A stretch of DNA of 64,000 nt. It comes from Phallus indusiatus (Eukaryota; Basidiomycota; Agaricomycetes; Phallales; Phallaceae). A program made the translations under genes and the position numbers. How positions within the stretch are numbered: position 1 is the first letter of the stretch; each line of letters starts with the position of its first letter. Below are positions 48,020 through 58,718 of the stretch, one piece after another. The notes under the pieces are model-generated. The model worked only from the letters and a program-made list of their open reading frames with translations. It ran no database searches and was not told where the DNA came from. The stretch lies in NCBI GenBank assembly GCA_027605045.1, contig JAQFWX010000021.1:620001-684000 (forward strand), in the 5' to 3' direction.

Positions 48020-49125
48020 TGTAACGGATTTGGGATATAGGAATGGGCCTGTCATGTATCTTCCCTTCCTGGCTCTATACCAACCTCTCTCTGCCAAAAA
48101 CACTTCAAAAGGCTTGTGCCACCTAACCCAAAAACACTGGAAAATCAATAAACTCTTCCTTGGCTCATTATATGCTATTCTTTTTGAGTTCTTGTTCCAC
48201 TACTTCCTTTTCTATTATTAATCCCTTCTCCTTGTTTATTCCTATTTTCCCTCCACTCATTTCTCTTAATTCTTTATCCTTGTTTCTCACAGATCTACCA
48301 GGATCTTGGGTTCATCTTCTCACCAGATTCATTTCTCCTGGATCTTGGATCTGTTCTCACCAGATCACACATGTGCATCATTGACCCTGCGGTCTGTTAC
48401 TTTCTATTTTTGTTATCCCACATCTGTTCCTATCTATTTCTCCTTGATTTCTAATGGACTCTTTCCATATCAGTACAATCTGTTCTCAGGCAAAAGTCTA
48501 TAAAGACTGGCCTATTTTCCTGTAGAGTCTCATCACTCCTGTACTCAGATAAATCAATAAATTGGTTTTCAACAGCCAATCAGCCTTTAGGCTTTATTTT
48601 CCTTTTCTCTAAAAAGTCTTGCCCTCTTCTCTATATCTTTTACTGAAGACTTATCAATTGGTCTTCCCTCTCACTCTCTATTTTAAAATTAACATTTACA
48701 GATCACTGGTGGAATTATCAAGTCTCAACCTTCAACAACAGGCCTTTGGTGGCAAAACAGAATCCCTAAACAAGATCAGCAGCAAGTAATTGTAATTATT
48801 CTTTTTAATAGAAGGCTTCTATTGGGTTCAGCTAAGAATACATTACAGGGCCCCCCTGGGGCCCATTAATGGCCTAGTGCCCATGCAGTGCCTTTGGCAC
48901 TGCAGCTGCAGTAGTTGCGTGTCACAGCATGACGGTTAAGTGCCTGTCACACCCTTACAGCGGTGTGACTAGTAGTTACATTAGTTAATCTTAATTTTAC
49001 CACTACTACTGCATGTAATTCCCTATTAGCCTTGTTGAGCAATAGACAGGAATTCTGTGCACTTGTGGGAAAATAAGAAAAATTCCTTAATCAGACCCCC
49101 TGTGGTCTGATTTTAAACTGTTACA
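48020..49125. mobile_element. hairpin-chain element, copy E, with nested L3
   Basis: TGTAAC start and GTTACA end, with 5-base target duplication AAAAA. L3 (48,050-48,847) is inserted into its first large hairpin; removing it and one GGGCC restores AATGGGCCCC-cct-GGGGCCCATT. Further hairpins: GCAGTGCC-ttt-GGCACTGC, GTCACA...TGTGAC and AATCAGACC-ccctgt-GGTCTGATT. The hairpin sequences differ from copies A and D. Confidence 0.8.
48050..48847 (+). mobile_element. solo LTR-like element, family L3
   Basis: 798 bases, TGTCATGTATCTTCCCTTCC to AGAATACATTACA, target duplication GGGCC. CT-rich interior with repeated ctcaccagat / ggatcttgg motifs. No ORF. Confidence 0.88.
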
Positions 49126-49187
49126 AAAAACAACCCGCCGCTGTATTAAGCAAGCGAAATTAACCCTTCCTATTACAGGAGGATTCA

Positions 49188-52100
49188 ATGGCTCCTACTA
49201 CCAGGAGTCAGAGTGCACCAGATCGTGGTACACCTGATTCCAATCAGCCTGACCCACCCAGGCCAGTGCAAACTGAAAATCCCGACCATCTAGGGAAGGA
49301 ACCCTCGAAGGAGAGTCATTCACATGGGAGAGAGTGGATGCATCAACTCAAAACCCCACTTGTCCTGCATCACAGACAATGGAAAATCAGCCTCAACTTG
49401 CTGATGAAGAAGATGAGGACGTAAGGTCCATAGCATCTGGTCGCTCCAGACTCAGCGTCAGGAGCGATAGGTCCATCCGAAGGGATGAGGCCATGAACAC
49501 TGTTCACGCATCATTGCTCGATGGCGTGAGGAACGGGAATATGTCCCCATCAGAACTGCAGAGACTAGCTCAACTAATCAAGAATGTCAACGCAGGAGTT
49601 GAAAACCCCGAGCCAGAGCCTGTTACTATGGGCACTGACAGGGACCAGGGCAGGACAACAGACTTGTCCCCTGAAGCAGAGCCTGCGCGAGCATGCTCTG
49701 ACAAAGGAAAAAGCAGAGTGGTAGATCCACCTGCATCAGGTGCTGGATCTACTTGTCCTAGACTGGCAGGGCCGACAAGTCGCCTTGCATATCAATTCAC
49801 AAACCCAGCCCCACAAGCTAGGTTTGTTACACCGACGGGACCAACATATGCCAGTCCGTCACCAGCAACAGCTGGCAATTCTCAATCCCCTGAGCCTGCA
49901 CCAACAGGCCACCAGACAACGTTCTCAGAACGTTACCCCAGGACTGAGTACGTGTCCTGTTAGACCTCCCACTCAAGGAGCTACAGCAGCTCCTAGGAAT
50001 CCTGGCCCCGAAATAGAGGCTGGCAGAGAAACAGTGAGACGGATGCACCGTTTCACAAGACGACTGCCTCATGAGTCTGACGCGGTTGGTGACTATATCG
50101 ATACCGAGATAGCCACGCGACTGGTGAACCAGTCGCGAAATGGAGCACCCCCACGAGAGGATGCTGAAGTGGTCGCTCAAGCTGCCCTCGAATACCAGAG
50201 GATAGCAGGGTTACTCTCCGACAGAGCAATCCGTACACATGCACGGGCTGTGGAGGCAGCCACTAACGCACTCGAGGAAGCTGTAGCAGGCTCCCTCGAG
50301 ACTGACACTCCCAATGAGCAACAAATGCGGATCATCCAAGATAGAATCCGCATCGCAAGGGACGCGCGTATGAACACAGTCCGCCATGCTCGTGTGTTCG
50401 AAGGTGGCTATAATGCCATCACTGGCGATAGAATCCCATTGCCAGATCCAGCCATGAGCTCTAGTCATCCAGACGACAGAGCACCACCACCTGGCAGACA
50501 ACTGCCAAGGCAAAGTGCCGAGCCCAGTGGGCAGAGGCAAACTTCTGCAAATCCAGCAGAAGCACCGTGTATCGATACATATGATGGATACGCTCGTCGA
50601 CCACAGTATGGTAAGGCTGTTCACGGGTATGGGTATACCCGGGTACCTGTCACAATACCCGCGGGTTCAGGTACCCAAACCCACGGGTTTAATTTCGCTT
50701 AAGACCTGAGGGTGCGGGTTTGGGTTTTGAAATTTTTTTGCAAAACCCGCGGGTTTGAACATCAAATTTCGGAAAATTTTTATATAGAAAACCCACGGGT
50801 ACCTGCAGGTACCCCAAAAAACCCGCGGGTGCTCAAAAAAAACGGTTTTTTTTCGGGTGCGGGTATGGCGCTTAAAACCGTGGGTACCCATGGGCAAAAC
50901 CCGCAAGGGTGCGGGTCTGGGTCTGGGTGACCAAGGGTACCTGAAAACAGGTACCCAAACCTGCGGGTCATAACCCATGAACAGCCTTACAGTATGGCGA
51001 GGATCTCCGCACCACACCGTTCGATGAAGAACGTACTGAAAGATTTGATCCTTTCAGTGACGATGCCCCAGTACTCGAGGGCGTCATAGCCATGGTTCAA
51101 GAAGCCCTGATTGCGAACAGGGATATGATGCCAGGCAACCCGCCCCTTGCTAAAGCAGGAGCGAAGATTGGGCTCCCGCCCACATACAGTGGCTCATCCA
51201 GAGCCAAAGACTTCGACAACTTTGTGTCGGGTCTGTTACGCTGGCTACGCGTAAACCATCTGCTTGGAGAAGTCAGCCAAGCAGAGCAAATATTATTTCT
51301 GGGCATGCACCTAGAAGGGTTGGCTCAAGAGTGGTTTACCCAAAACGTGGAGAGAGGCATACGCCCCCTCCACGAGTGGACCCTAGTCCCCACATTGCGG
51401 AGACTATATGATCGTTTCCTGCTACCTCACTTACATCCTGCCACCACACTCTAGAAGTGAGGTAGCGATTCAATTTGAACGTGAACGGCAGGGGTCGCAC
51501 TCTGTACACGAGTACATGAGTGCATTGCTCACACTAGCCAACAGACTAGCACACCCTCCTGATGACTATACATTCAGGAGGAGGTTCCTTGATGGGCTGA
51601 ACCACAGCCTCGCCACTGGAGTAGCATTCAGAGGCGGCAATCCTGAGCAGATGAACTACTTCTACTGACAATTCAAGTAGAAGAGGCGTTCAAGAAACGC
51701 CGCTCGGTAGTGGCGTCTCAAGGAAGCACTACCTGCCCAGCAGGTAGCAGTAGCGGAAGCAGTAGTGGCGGTAGTGGCAGCAGTAGCAGCCACAACAACT
51801 TGGTGAGACAAGCGCATACCAACAATATGTGCTTGAACCAGAGGAACCACGGTTCCTCCACGTGTCCTCACGAGATGCGTACGAATGGTAACTCCCCACT
51901 GGGGAACCGCCCCTCGAGTTCGTCAAACTCGAGGAACCATAGCTCGCAGACCACTAGGACTGCCCCAACTAGTACGAACAATCATACTAGCACAATCCCT
52001 CCCACGTGTTTCAACTGTGGGCAGGTGGGACACTACAGAAATGCGTGCCCCAGACTGAGACAGGTACAAGCCAACATGGGTCATATCGAAGAGGTTGAAG

Positions 52101-52240
52101 AGACCTCTGGCGAGACATCGAACGATGTCCCGCAGGAGAACGTGGAAGACCTCACAGCCAAACAAGCAGTGGAGGAAGAGGTGGCCCAAGACAAGCCCAC
52201 CAACGACCTCGTCAAAGACGACGAGGGTATTCAATACTAA
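49188..52240 (+). pseudogene. Ty3/Gypsy gag, main copy
   Basis: Starts MAPTTRSQSAPDRGT, common for fungal chromovirus Gag. The middle holds a helical capsid-like region (PTYSGSSRAKDFDNFVSGLL, QAEQILFLGMHLEGLAQEWF, FERERQGSHSVHEYMSALLT). The C-terminus holds a Ser/Gly-rich linker and a CCHC zinc knuckle, CFNCGQVGHYRNAC (about 52,010-52,051). It is split by frameshifts near 49,390, 49,960, 51,440 and 51,660 and by a hAT-like MITE (50,612-50,989). Removing the MITE and one 8-base duplication joins two matching halves. No flanking LTR was found at its 5' side. Confidence 0.9.
50612..50989. mobile_element. hAT-like MITE, copy 1
   Basis: 378 bases with ends TAAGGCTGTTCA...TGAACAGCCTTA and an 8-base target duplication CAGTATGG. 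Interior built of short palindromic GC-rich motifs (acccgcgggt, gggtacc). No ORF. An 8-base TSD with short TIRs fits hAT. Confidence 0.88.
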
Positions 52241-52876
52241 TGGGACGATGACAACAATGGTTCCAGTGCGTATATGCTCCTCACCATTGACGATGAGTAT
52301 GAGGAACGTAGACTGCACTTCGCAGTCCACAAGTCATCCTTATTGGATGATGAAGACTCCTCGCTCGCTACGAGCAAGGAACCACTCTATGACCATATGG
52401 CTAGAGTGAGCTCTCGTGCCCCGACATGAGACAGAAATGCATCGAGACCCATTGAGGGTTTCTGGCCAGTCAATGGCCAATTGGCCCACTGCCTAGTCGA
52501 CAGTGGATGCCAGGGGATGATCATGTCCCCACATTTCTCTCTTGCCACTGGAGCAAGAACCTTCAGGCTCGACAAACCTGTCATGCTACAGCTGGCTGTA
52601 AAGGGCAGCAGGTCGTCCATCCAGTATGGAACATACACCCGAATCCAATTCGGGGGCATAGATGTCCAAGAGTACTTCGACATTGTCAACATTGATCACT
52701 ATGACGTGATCATAGGCGTCCCATTCCTGAGACGCTACAACATCTGCTTGGACTTCAGCAGAGGTACAATTACCTGCGACAGTGAGGTGATTGACACCAA
52801 TCACCATGTGATTGGACACGCTCCCGAGTTAGGAGCGATGGTGCTAGCCAGCACCCATCATTCTATCTCCTCCGTC
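52241..52876 (+). pseudogene. Gypsy pol: aspartic protease region
   Basis: Retropepsin region: LAHCLVDSGCQGMIMS carries the catalytic DSG; later DVIIGVPFLRRYNI is the second conserved strand (usually ILGxxxL). A TGA in RAPT-stop-DRN at about 52,427 sits where CGA (Arg) would keep the frame. The region is cut by an L1 element at 52,877. Confidence 0.85.
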
Positions 52877-53176
52877 TGTTAGGGCAACTCAGGGCACACA
52901 CCTAGAGGAGGGAAAACCTAAGAGAACAAGCTTAGGTATCCCCCTCTAGGGAAAACGCATATAAGTACTAAATATGAGGCGCCCAACTGATCTCCATGGG
53001 ATCCGAGGAGATACAAACAGAAATCGAAAGAAATCGAAGAGATCGAGAAATCGAGAAAACGAGGGAACTAATGGAAACGGCAAAGTACGGGAAATGAAAG
53101 AAATCGTAATACGAAATGAAACCGAAAGAAATTGAAGAAATCGAATAATCAGAAGAGGCGCTAGCGTACCGTGACA
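52877..53176 (+). mobile_element. solo LTR-like element, family L1, short form
   Basis: 300 bases, TGTTAGGGCAACTCAGGGCA to GCGTACCGTGACA, target duplication CCGTC. It lacks one of the two internal ctagaggagggaaaacc repeats found in other L1 copies. Confidence 0.9.
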
Positions 53177-53297
53177 CCGTCCCTACGATAACGGAAGAGA
53201 ACATTCCAGCACTCATTGAGTACTGGAAGAATAAGTACAGTGACCTTTTCGGTCCTGTCCCTTTCCGACTTCCTCCTTTTCAGGAAGTGAATCACCA

Positions 53298-53927
53298 TGT
53301 CATGTATCTAGGGCACTTTTACCCAGCTCAGCAAAAACAAGTCAAAAGGCACAGCCACTAAATCCAAAAACAGCATATAAACAACAAAAGCCCACATTAT
53401 GTCAGTTTTTTACTATTCTTTTTTGAGCTCTTGCTTGTATTTGTGTATCTCTATTTGTTTATTTTCTAGGAACAGTCATATGACTCAGTTCCAGGTACTT
53501 TTATTTTTCTGTCTCACTAATAATGTTTCACTATAATTTTTACTACTCCACCTTTACTAATTAATTTCCTTTCTAAGTAATTCCTTATCTTTTAATTACT
53601 AATATTTTGCTTTATTTGTAGCAGCCCCAAAGTGTATAAATAGGGGCTGATTTCTCTTGTAAATAGGAATCTGCCTTATCATCTATACTAGTGCACCATA
53701 GTGCTTACCAATTAAATTGGTCTTTCTCTTTTCTATTTCTTTCTCTTTTCTATCTCTACCTCAAGACTATCAGTAGCAGCCAGCTCAAGTCTTACAACAG
53801 CAGCAGCAAGCTCTGTCTCACCCTCAATAACAAGACCTTTGTTGCTAGACTAGGTTCCCTCTAAACAGCTTTCTTATTTGCAACAGTACAAGGTGCCTAT
53901 ACCTTGAACCAGAGCAAATACATTACA
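53298..53927 (+). mobile_element. solo LTR-like element, family L3
   Basis: 630 bases, TGTCATGTATCTAGGGCAC to AAATACATTACA, target duplication CACCA. The interior diverges from the 48,050 copy but ends and layout match. It interrupts the protease-RT linker of Gypsy pol (...PPFQEVNHH). Confidence 0.88.
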
Positions 53928-54108
53928 CACCACATCCCTCTTATTGAGCCCAATAAGAAGATCCGGTACCACCTTCCCAGGTGCCCGGTGTCGCGCACCA
54001 AAATCTTCCTAATTGGGGAAGGTCCTTTTTTTTGTTCAAAGCGGAGTTCTAATCATCCAGAAATCCTATATCGCCAACATCACAGCCTCAAAAATTCAAA
54101 ACAATAAA

Positions 54109-54765
54109 ATGACTACGTTTTCGTTCCATTACTCATCCTCAGTCTCTTTACCAATTCCAAATTCCTCCACCGAATCACCAATTCTTTCTGATAATGAATC
54201 TATGTCTCCTTTTCGCTATTCGCCTTCCAGTCCCAGGACATACGATTTGGATCTTTTTACGACTTTGTATATCTATAGTTCCCAATATGCAAGCCTCGAC
54301 CTCGATCGGGACACGCACTTACCGAAGGAACCTTCACCTATTGTTATCCGTCAGTGCAGAAGTTCGGATCTGGTTCACCCCGGGATCATGTTTGGAGAGA
54401 AAGTTTATATCGAGGAGCAATTAAACTGGTTTACAGTTGTTAACATATATTTGACACCAGAATCAGCAAAACGAGACTTGTATCGAATATGGTTAGCAAC
54501 TCAAGAAGGATTCAAATTCACGTTTTTAGTACTGGACATGCCAAGTCAATGGGTAATCATGAAGGGCATGAGTACACAAAAACTTAGCCCTTCCAGACCC
54601 ACGAATCCTATCCCAGAAGACACCCCACCATCACGATTCTCCCCTTTATCATTCGACACTTCTCCAACGCAGTCCTCCCCTAACCTTCCCAGTCCCTCTT
54701 CTCCCACCAAACGATCCTTCCGAAAGATCCAACGAGCTTGTTCCAATCTTTTTGGACGAACCTAG
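54109..54765 (+). CDS. ORF1 protein of the two-ORF element, unknown
   Basis: 218 residues from the ATG at 54,109; the frame is open further upstream, but copies align from here. The first ~45 residues are Ser/Pro-rich (SPFRYSPSSPRT). The middle (LDLFTTLYIYSSQYASLDLD, EKVYIEEQLNWFTVVNIYLT, FKFTFLVLDMPSQWVIMKGM) looks like an ordered beta-rich domain. The C-terminus is Ser/Pro-rich and ends in a basic helix (KRSFRKIQRACSNLFGRT). No catalytic motif or membrane segment seen. The ordered domain is conserved in copy 2 and its end in the diverged copy 1b, which argues it was once under selection. It stops 105 bases before ORF2. Confidence 0.6.
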   Translation: MTTFSFHYSSSVSLPIPNSSTESPILSDNESMSPFRYSPSSPRTYDLDLFTTLYIYSSQYASLDLDRDTHLPKEPSPIVIRQCRSSDLVHPGIMFGEKVYIEEQLNWFTVVNIYLTPESAKRDLYRIWLATQEGFKFTFLVLDMPSQWVIMKGMSTQKLSPSRPTNPIPEDTPPSRFSPLSFDTSPTQSSPNLPSPSSPTKRSFRKIQRACSNLFGRT

Positions 54766-54870
54766 ACCAATAAAGATAGCATACGAGGCAAAAACAATCA
54801 GATCCACTTACTTTTCTTCTTCTTTCTTGAACAGTTCTCTTAGCGCTTCTCTTCATCTTGTCATCCCACT

Positions 54871-55461
54871 ATGTCGTACAATAACGAAAACTCACAAAAT
54901 CCTACTCCTTATTTACAACTTCCCTTCTTCCCCTTTACATTCCGTTCTTCTCTTCGAACCGGTCCAAATCCAGGCTTTCTCACCATTATCCGTGTCTACA
55001 ATACACTCGTTCCCGAAATCAACATTGATCCTAATACCATACTCCCCACAACACCACCCCCTGCGATGGAAGTAACTGTTCCATATGACGATTTAGAACT
55101 AGGATACCCACGAGCCTTAACTCTATACGAACGAACCAACATCAATGTCATGCACGAGTCGTATGAGTTTGTCGGGTTCCTAACTGCTCAACGGGATGGA
55201 ATAGTCATATGGAGATTAGTTTTTCGTCATTGGTTCTATGGTTACGTACAGTTCTTATTTGTTGATGCCCCTTTTTCCGCCATGCCACCTCCCCCAGACT
55301 TTTCTGAAGCTCGTACGCACCCTTTACCCACTTATCAAGAAGTAGAAAGCGATCTATTCGAAGATCTGAGGCGACCATCGTTACCTACCCCTCACATCAT
55401 TCTTCCACTGTCACGAAGAAGCCGATCTCAGCAGCCAGAGCCAGATCAGTCAGAAGAATAA
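54871..55461 (+). CDS. ORF2 protein of the two-ORF element, unknown, L/PPxY motif
   Basis: 196 residues from the ATG at 54,871 to the stop at 55,459-55,461. The N-terminal half is variable (PFFPFTFRSSLRTGPNPGFL). The core is LELGYPRALTLYERTNINVM, HESYEFVGFLTAQRDGIVIW and RLVFRHWFYGYVQFLFVDAP, aromatic and partly hydrophobic, possibly membrane-associated. The C-terminal third has PPPPDFSE, then HPLPTYQEVESDLFEDL and a tail ending SQQPEPDQSEE. The L/PPxY motif (PPPTY in copy 2, PLPKY in copy 1b) is the kind bound by WW domains of NEDD4/Rsp5-type ubiquitin ligases. No family recognised. Core and motif are shared by all four copies. Confidence 0.6.
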   Translation: MSYNNENSQNPTPYLQLPFFPFTFRSSLRTGPNPGFLTIIRVYNTLVPEINIDPNTILPTTPPPAMEVTVPYDDLELGYPRALTLYERTNINVMHESYEFVGFLTAQRDGIVIWRLVFRHWFYGYVQFLFVDAPFSAMPPPPDFSEARTHPLPTYQEVESDLFEDLRRPSLPTPHIILPLSRRSRSQQPEPDQSEE

Positions 55462-56319
55462 GATGGAATGGTATGGTACAGGATAGAGGCAGCGCGAGAA
55501 GTGCCAGGTGTTGAGTCAGGCAAGGGCTGTGTCTTGAGCCGGTTTTGTTCTTCCTATTTGATCTCTTTTTGTTTTCTTTTGTTCTTTTGTTTTGGCTCCA
55601 CCATTTTCTCCTATCTATGTTTATGACTCCTTTTGTTGTAATTGTATCCCCATCATTCTCTTGCGATTCCCCTATCTTCCATATTTCTTTTTGTTCTTTT
55701 GTTTCTTCCTGTTTGTTATCCCGGTGAACGATGAGTGATCGTCTCACCAATGCTATGTACTCTGAAAGGTATATATACTGCATGTAAATACTTGTAACAG
55801 CAGCAATTCTACCGGACGAGTTGTCTCACAGTTTAAGTCTCAGTCAAGTTCAGTTTAAGTCAAGTTCAGTTCAAGTCAAGTTTCGCCTCTAGTCTATTTC
55901 TACGCTCATATCTATATCTTTGGATTAACTCTGAGTGAGGTCTCGGAGTATAAACTAGCGATTTTATTTCAGTTTATCGCTTTCACTAACTCACACAGGA
56001 ATTCAGTCATCATTGATTGCAGGTCCTCTCTTTAGTCGCATTCCAAGTTCATTGCCGACTTTCTGTTCACCCTCTCACTTGCACAGTTGCATACGATCTT
56101 TTATCATTGCAGTTGTTGTTGGTGTTTTGTTTGTGTTGGTTTCGCATCAGCGCATACATTCCCCCCCCCCATTCCCCACACACACCCACTCCCTCTCTCA
56201 CGTTGAATTCAGCACCAGGACCCGCTCCACGGTAGACTTACCGACCTCGAAACAAATATCTCATTGTAGTCCGATCATTAATAGCTGACACATTTAGCTA
56301 TTCACATTGGATCGTTACA

Positions 56320-57315
56320 CCGGATGTGCTCAAAGCGCTACTTGCTGAGAAGATTCAATGATATGTAGCTGCAGGTTGGTGGGAACCGACTGTAGCTACA
56401 CAGGCAATCCCCATGCTTTGCCTGCAGAATGAGCCGTAGTCTTGGCACTACGGACCGTGTTCGATCTGCGTCTGCAGAATGAAAACACAGAGAAGGACGT
56501 AACGCCCTTCCCTGATCAGGAAACAATCCGCCAGAACGTGGTGAGACACAAATACAGATCAAAGATTGATCTGACGGAAGCGTACGAGCAAGTATGCATA
56601 GTCCCAGAGGACGTCCACAAGACGACCTTTGCCACCATCTATGGCACTTTCAAGAGCCATGTCATGCAGCAAGGAGACTGCAACGCCCTATCGACGTTTC
56701 AACGTCTGATGACCCATATATTTAGGGACTGCATTGGTCGTTTGACGGATGCATACATAGACGACGTGTTCGTCTATTCAAATACAATAGATCTGCATCA
56801 GCAGCATCTAGAGAACGCCTTCTCGCAATTGCGAGAAGCACAACTTTACCTGAGTAGTCGTAAAGTTGACTTGTACTCCAAACGTTTGGAGTGCCTAGGC
56901 CACATCATTGACGATGATGGCATCCATCCCGATCAAGAGAAGATGGACAAAATACGTGAGTGGAGAACTCCAAGCACGTATAACGATGTCCAGAAATTTC
57001 TGGGCCTCGTACAATATGTTGTGGCATACCTACCAGGGGTAGCCGCATACACTACACCCCTATCAGGGTGTACGTACAACAACAGACCGTTCGTATGGAC
57101 GCCGTTGTTGAACAAGTGCTTTGATTCAATCAAAGCACTCACGCGAAAGGCTCCTATCTTGAAGCCTATTAACGTGGACGACCCAGACCCAATTTGGGTC
57201 GTAACCGACAGCTCTAAATGTGGCATCAGTGCCTATTATGGACAAGGGCCTACATGGCAAACATGTAGGCCAGCAGGGTTTCTCTCGAAGAAGTTCACCC
57301 CTGCACAGTACAACT
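56320..57315 (+). pseudogene. Gypsy pol: reverse transcriptase and start of RNase H
   Basis: Continues the reading from 53,177-53,297 and 53,928-53,988. Landmarks: YVAAGWWEPTVATQAIP, ALRTVFDLRLQNENTEKDVT, HKYRSKIDLTEAYEQV (first catalytic Asp region), STFQRLMTHIFRDCIGRLTD, AYIDDVFVYSN (YxDD catalytic box), LYLSSRKVDLYSKRLECLGH and PIWVVTDSSKCGISA (RNase H Asp). A TGA in EKIQ-stop-YVAA and a frameshift near 56,435 inactivate it. A CACTA-like element cuts it at 57,316 right after FTPAQYNS. Confidence 0.9.
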
Positions 57316-58151
57316 CACTGGAGACATCGTAGGGTTTAGCCAAAAAAAGGATCCTAAGAAAATCATGGTTCAAGGCATAGGCTATTGACACTTTACCAAA
57401 TTGCAAAATCATATTATAACTAATACTCAGCTCAAGGGATTCTGGCTTGCAAAATTGTCAGTATACTGCTATAATTATCTTGGCCAAATTATGTAATAAT
57501 TCTTTATCATATAAGTCCATGATCAATGTTATCCACTCAGTAAAATAATGAATAAAATGAAACTTACATTATCATCATCCATATTGAAGAATATTCTCAA
57601 AATCTTTTTTATATTTATTGTGAAGATATATTTCTATTATAATTTAGATGCATGGAAAAACCTTAATTTTAAGCATGAGATTACACTGTGTAATATCAGA
57701 GTTTTCCTAGGAAAACCTTAATAATACAGGGATTTCTGGAAAATCTTGAGAAAACTCTAATGTCACATACTGTGACTTCAAGTTTTAATTACATAGAAAC
57801 TCAGTATTTCCCACTCCCTCAAAATTATGATAAAAAATTGTATTGATAAGTAATTATATCAACTTCATTATATAATTTTCCACTATGGTTAATAATAATA
57901 TATGTTTTACTTTGTATACTATTTGATTGAATAGAAAAAGTTATTGATAGTGTTATATAAGTAAAAATTCTTACATGATTTAACTAAGATAAAAATAGCA
58001 ACATACTCACAATGTTTCAACTCAGAATCTCTTAATCTGAGTGTTAGTTATAATATGATATTACAAGTTAGTGAATTGTCATATGCCTATGCCTCGAACC
58101 ATAATTTTATTAGGATCCTTTTTTTGGTCAAACCCTACAATGTCTCCAGTG
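57316..58151. mobile_element. CACTA-like non-autonomous element, copy 3
   Basis: 836 bases, CACTGGAGACATCGTAGGGT ... CCTACAATGTCTCCAGTG, 3-base target duplication ACT. Same length as copy 2. It separates the two halves of the Gypsy RNase H domain. Confidence 0.9.
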
Positions 58152-58718
58152 ACTACCGCACCCATGAGCATGAGCTCATCACGGTACTTGAAGCCTTCCT
58201 CAAGTGGGAAGATAAACTACTAGGGCATAGATTCACCCTAGTAACAGACAACGAGGCCATGGTCCACTTCAAGACCCAGCCTTGCATGTCACTGCGCCAA
58301 GCACGGTGGTATGAATACCTGTCTCGTTTTGATTATGAGACAATTCATGTCAAGGGCATCACTAACAACGTCGCCGATGGCCTCTCTTGTTATTACGAAG
58401 AGGACGCTCCGGATGAGATCCATCCTCCGGAGGTATACATCAATGCTGACATTAGACTTGATCCCAAAGGGGATCATCTTCCCATCGAAAGAAGGGATGA
58501 AGTGAGAGTGAACGTTATTACACGTTTATGAGTACGAGAGGAACCTCAAGTAGAAGGTCCCTCAAATACTACACCTTCTGATATTACAGAAGTGCAATCT
58601 GATGAGGATATACTTGCCCTAAGTGCAGAGCAAGACAGCAAGCTCCTTAAAGCCAAGATTGAGGGCTTTGCTGAATTCACCTCGCTGCTACAGCAAGGTT
58701 ATCATAAGGACCCAGTAT
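58152..58718 (+). pseudogene. Gypsy pol: RNase H remainder and linker
   Basis: Resumes with YRTHEHELITVLEAFLKWED, FTLVTDNEAMVHF (catalytic Asp) and DYETIHVKGITNNVADGLS, the RNase H C-terminal signature; the usual Ser-Arg is Ser-Cys here. A TGA near 58,529 (VITRL-stop-VREEPQ) is again explained by CGA to TGA. It is cut at 58,719 by a hAT-like MITE. Confidence 0.88.

Larger units (their letters stand above)
53989..56319 (+). mobile_element. two-ORF element, complete copy 3
   Basis: 2,331 bases from TGTCGCGCACCAAAATCTTC to CATTGGATCGTTACA, inserted in Gypsy pol with a 4-base target duplication CCGG; the Gypsy reading (RCPDVLKALLAEKI) is restored without it. TG...CA ends and a short TSD resemble an LTR, but the element carries two ORFs, no transposase, reverse transcriptase or integrase, and no repeated ends. 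The 3' ~850 bases are non-coding, with a TATA-like run near 55,771 and a poly-C tract at about 56,161-56,170. If it is a giant solo LTR, its coding strand might be antisense to the parent element. Confidence 0.8.

Noticed and set aside
50620..50960. Repeated gggtacc/acccgcgggt motifs as telomere-like or CRISPR-like repeats
   Set aside because: They are bounded by TAAGGCTGTTCA inverted ends and an 8-bp TSD, so they are the interior of a MITE. No unique spacers occur.
54013..54108. Upstream extension of ORF1 in the two-ORF element
   Set aside because: It lacks an ATG; the first ATG at 54,109 matches the start of homology in copy 2.
58055..58151. N-terminal part of the 158-codon ORF running into RNase H
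   Set aside because: Those codons lie inside the CACTA-like element; only the part after 58,151 is Gypsy coding sequence.
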